This document shows, in pieces, positions 63,957 through 64,000 of a stretch of 64,000 nucleotides of DNA (position 1 is the first letter of the stretch; each line of letters starts with the position of its first letter). The notes under the pieces are model-generated. The model was not told the DNA's origin and ran no database searches. It saw only the letters and a program-made list of their open reading frames with translations. The stretch comes from an uncultured Oleiphilaceae bacterium (GTDB lineage Bacteria > Pseudomonadota > Gammaproteobacteria > Pseudomonadales > Oleiphilaceae): assembly GCA_913060665.1 (NCBI GenBank), contig CAJXUY010000010.1, positions 62,001 to 126,000 on the forward strand, written 5' to 3'. Made by a program: the position numbers and the translations under genes.

Positions 63957-64000
63957 ATGCCAATATACCGTTCAAAAACATCTACTGCAGGCCGCAATAT
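63957..64000 (+). CDS. ilvD: dihydroxy-acid dehydratase, N-terminal fragment (runs off window)
   Basis: Only the first 14 codons lie in the window: MPIYRSKTSTAGRN, followed by the start of a Met codon. This matches the characteristic N-terminus of IlvD (MPKYRSATTTHGRNM in E. coli type), the Fe-S dehydratase of valine/leucine/isoleucine synthesis. The ATG has GGAAG 6 nt upstream. The call rests on this short stretch and its ribosome binding site; the remainder is beyond base 64000. Confidence 0.8.
   Translation, partial: MPIYRSKTSTAGRN

Noticed and set aside
1-64000. Prophage, CRISPR, IS or tRNA-associated island
   Set aside because: No integrase, transposase, spaced direct repeats or tRNA cloverleaf seen; gene order is chromosomal core with scattered accessory genes.

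Overview
The window is a continuous piece of chromosome from a gammaproteobacterium, most likely a marine or aquatic member of the Oceanospirillales/Alteromonadales/Pseudomonadales neighbourhood. The grounds are the Pseudomonas-like order proA-nadD-rsfS-rlmH-mrdA-rodA-mltB-rlpA-dacA-(dat)-ybeD-lipB-lipA, the monomeric isocitrate dehydrogenase, and a nitrate-assimilation cluster with an embedded PP2C/kinase protein, arranged as in Pseudomonas. Base composition looks moderate, below 50% GC by eye. I see no tRNA, rRNA, CRISPR array, prophage or insertion sequence.

Layout. 1-1.8 kb: end of an ABC export-type permease plus a DUF3299 periplasmic protein. 1.9-4.0 kb: ppk1 behind a clear Pho box. 4.0-9.7 kb: a CoA-transferase, a small cluster of basic and DNA-binding-like proteins (5.6-6.6 kb), monomeric icd and yacL. 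9.8-19.9 kb: nitrate assimilation, with a leftward arm (nitrate transporter, PP2C-kinase) and a rightward arm (nirB, nirD, nasC) around an 823-bp control region carrying a sigma-54 promoter and NtrC-like sites. 20-29.3 kb: gloA, an autotransporter whose ribosome binding site can be masked by a hairpin, an LRR-kinase, a secreted lytic transglycosylase, a SulP transporter, an RsuA-type pseudouridine synthase and a YebC/YeeN protein. 29.5-33.5 kb: a large membrane-anchored P-loop ATPase translationally coupled to an MscS channel; this is the best candidate for an undescribed system. 33.5-42.9 kb: pseudouridine synthase, arfB, receiver-TPR protein, YqaA, an AstE-like/GCS2-like enzyme pair, an AraC regulator, a stand-alone lpxC and a divergent SDR. 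43-56.5 kb: UbiB-type kinase, lipoate genes, a decayed D-amino acid aminotransferase, and the cell-wall elongation/ribosome/NAD/proline block. 56.7-62.4 kb: two tandem degenerate GGDEF membrane proteins, a DedA-PAP2 fusion, a LON-domain protein, a thioesterase-like protein and a potassium channel. 62.4-64 kb: a cNMP-HDOD protein and the first codons of ilvD.

How the genes work together. The transporter, NasC, NirB and NirD form a complete route from external nitrate to ammonium. The PP2C-kinase is the presumed signalling member, and NtrC/sigma-54 is the likely nitrogen control. Polyphosphate synthesis is probably under PhoB. The 43-56 kb block is housekeeping (cell shape, peptidoglycan hydrolysis, lipoylation, ribosome maturation). 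Several proteins look like signalling devices with altered catalytic residues (kinases with HQD and HGD, two GGDEF domains without the signature, an SDR without YxxxK).

Limits: calls rest on reading motifs and gene order by eye; no database search was run. Several starts were moved from the longest reading frame because of ribosome binding sites or family N-termini, as stated per gene.
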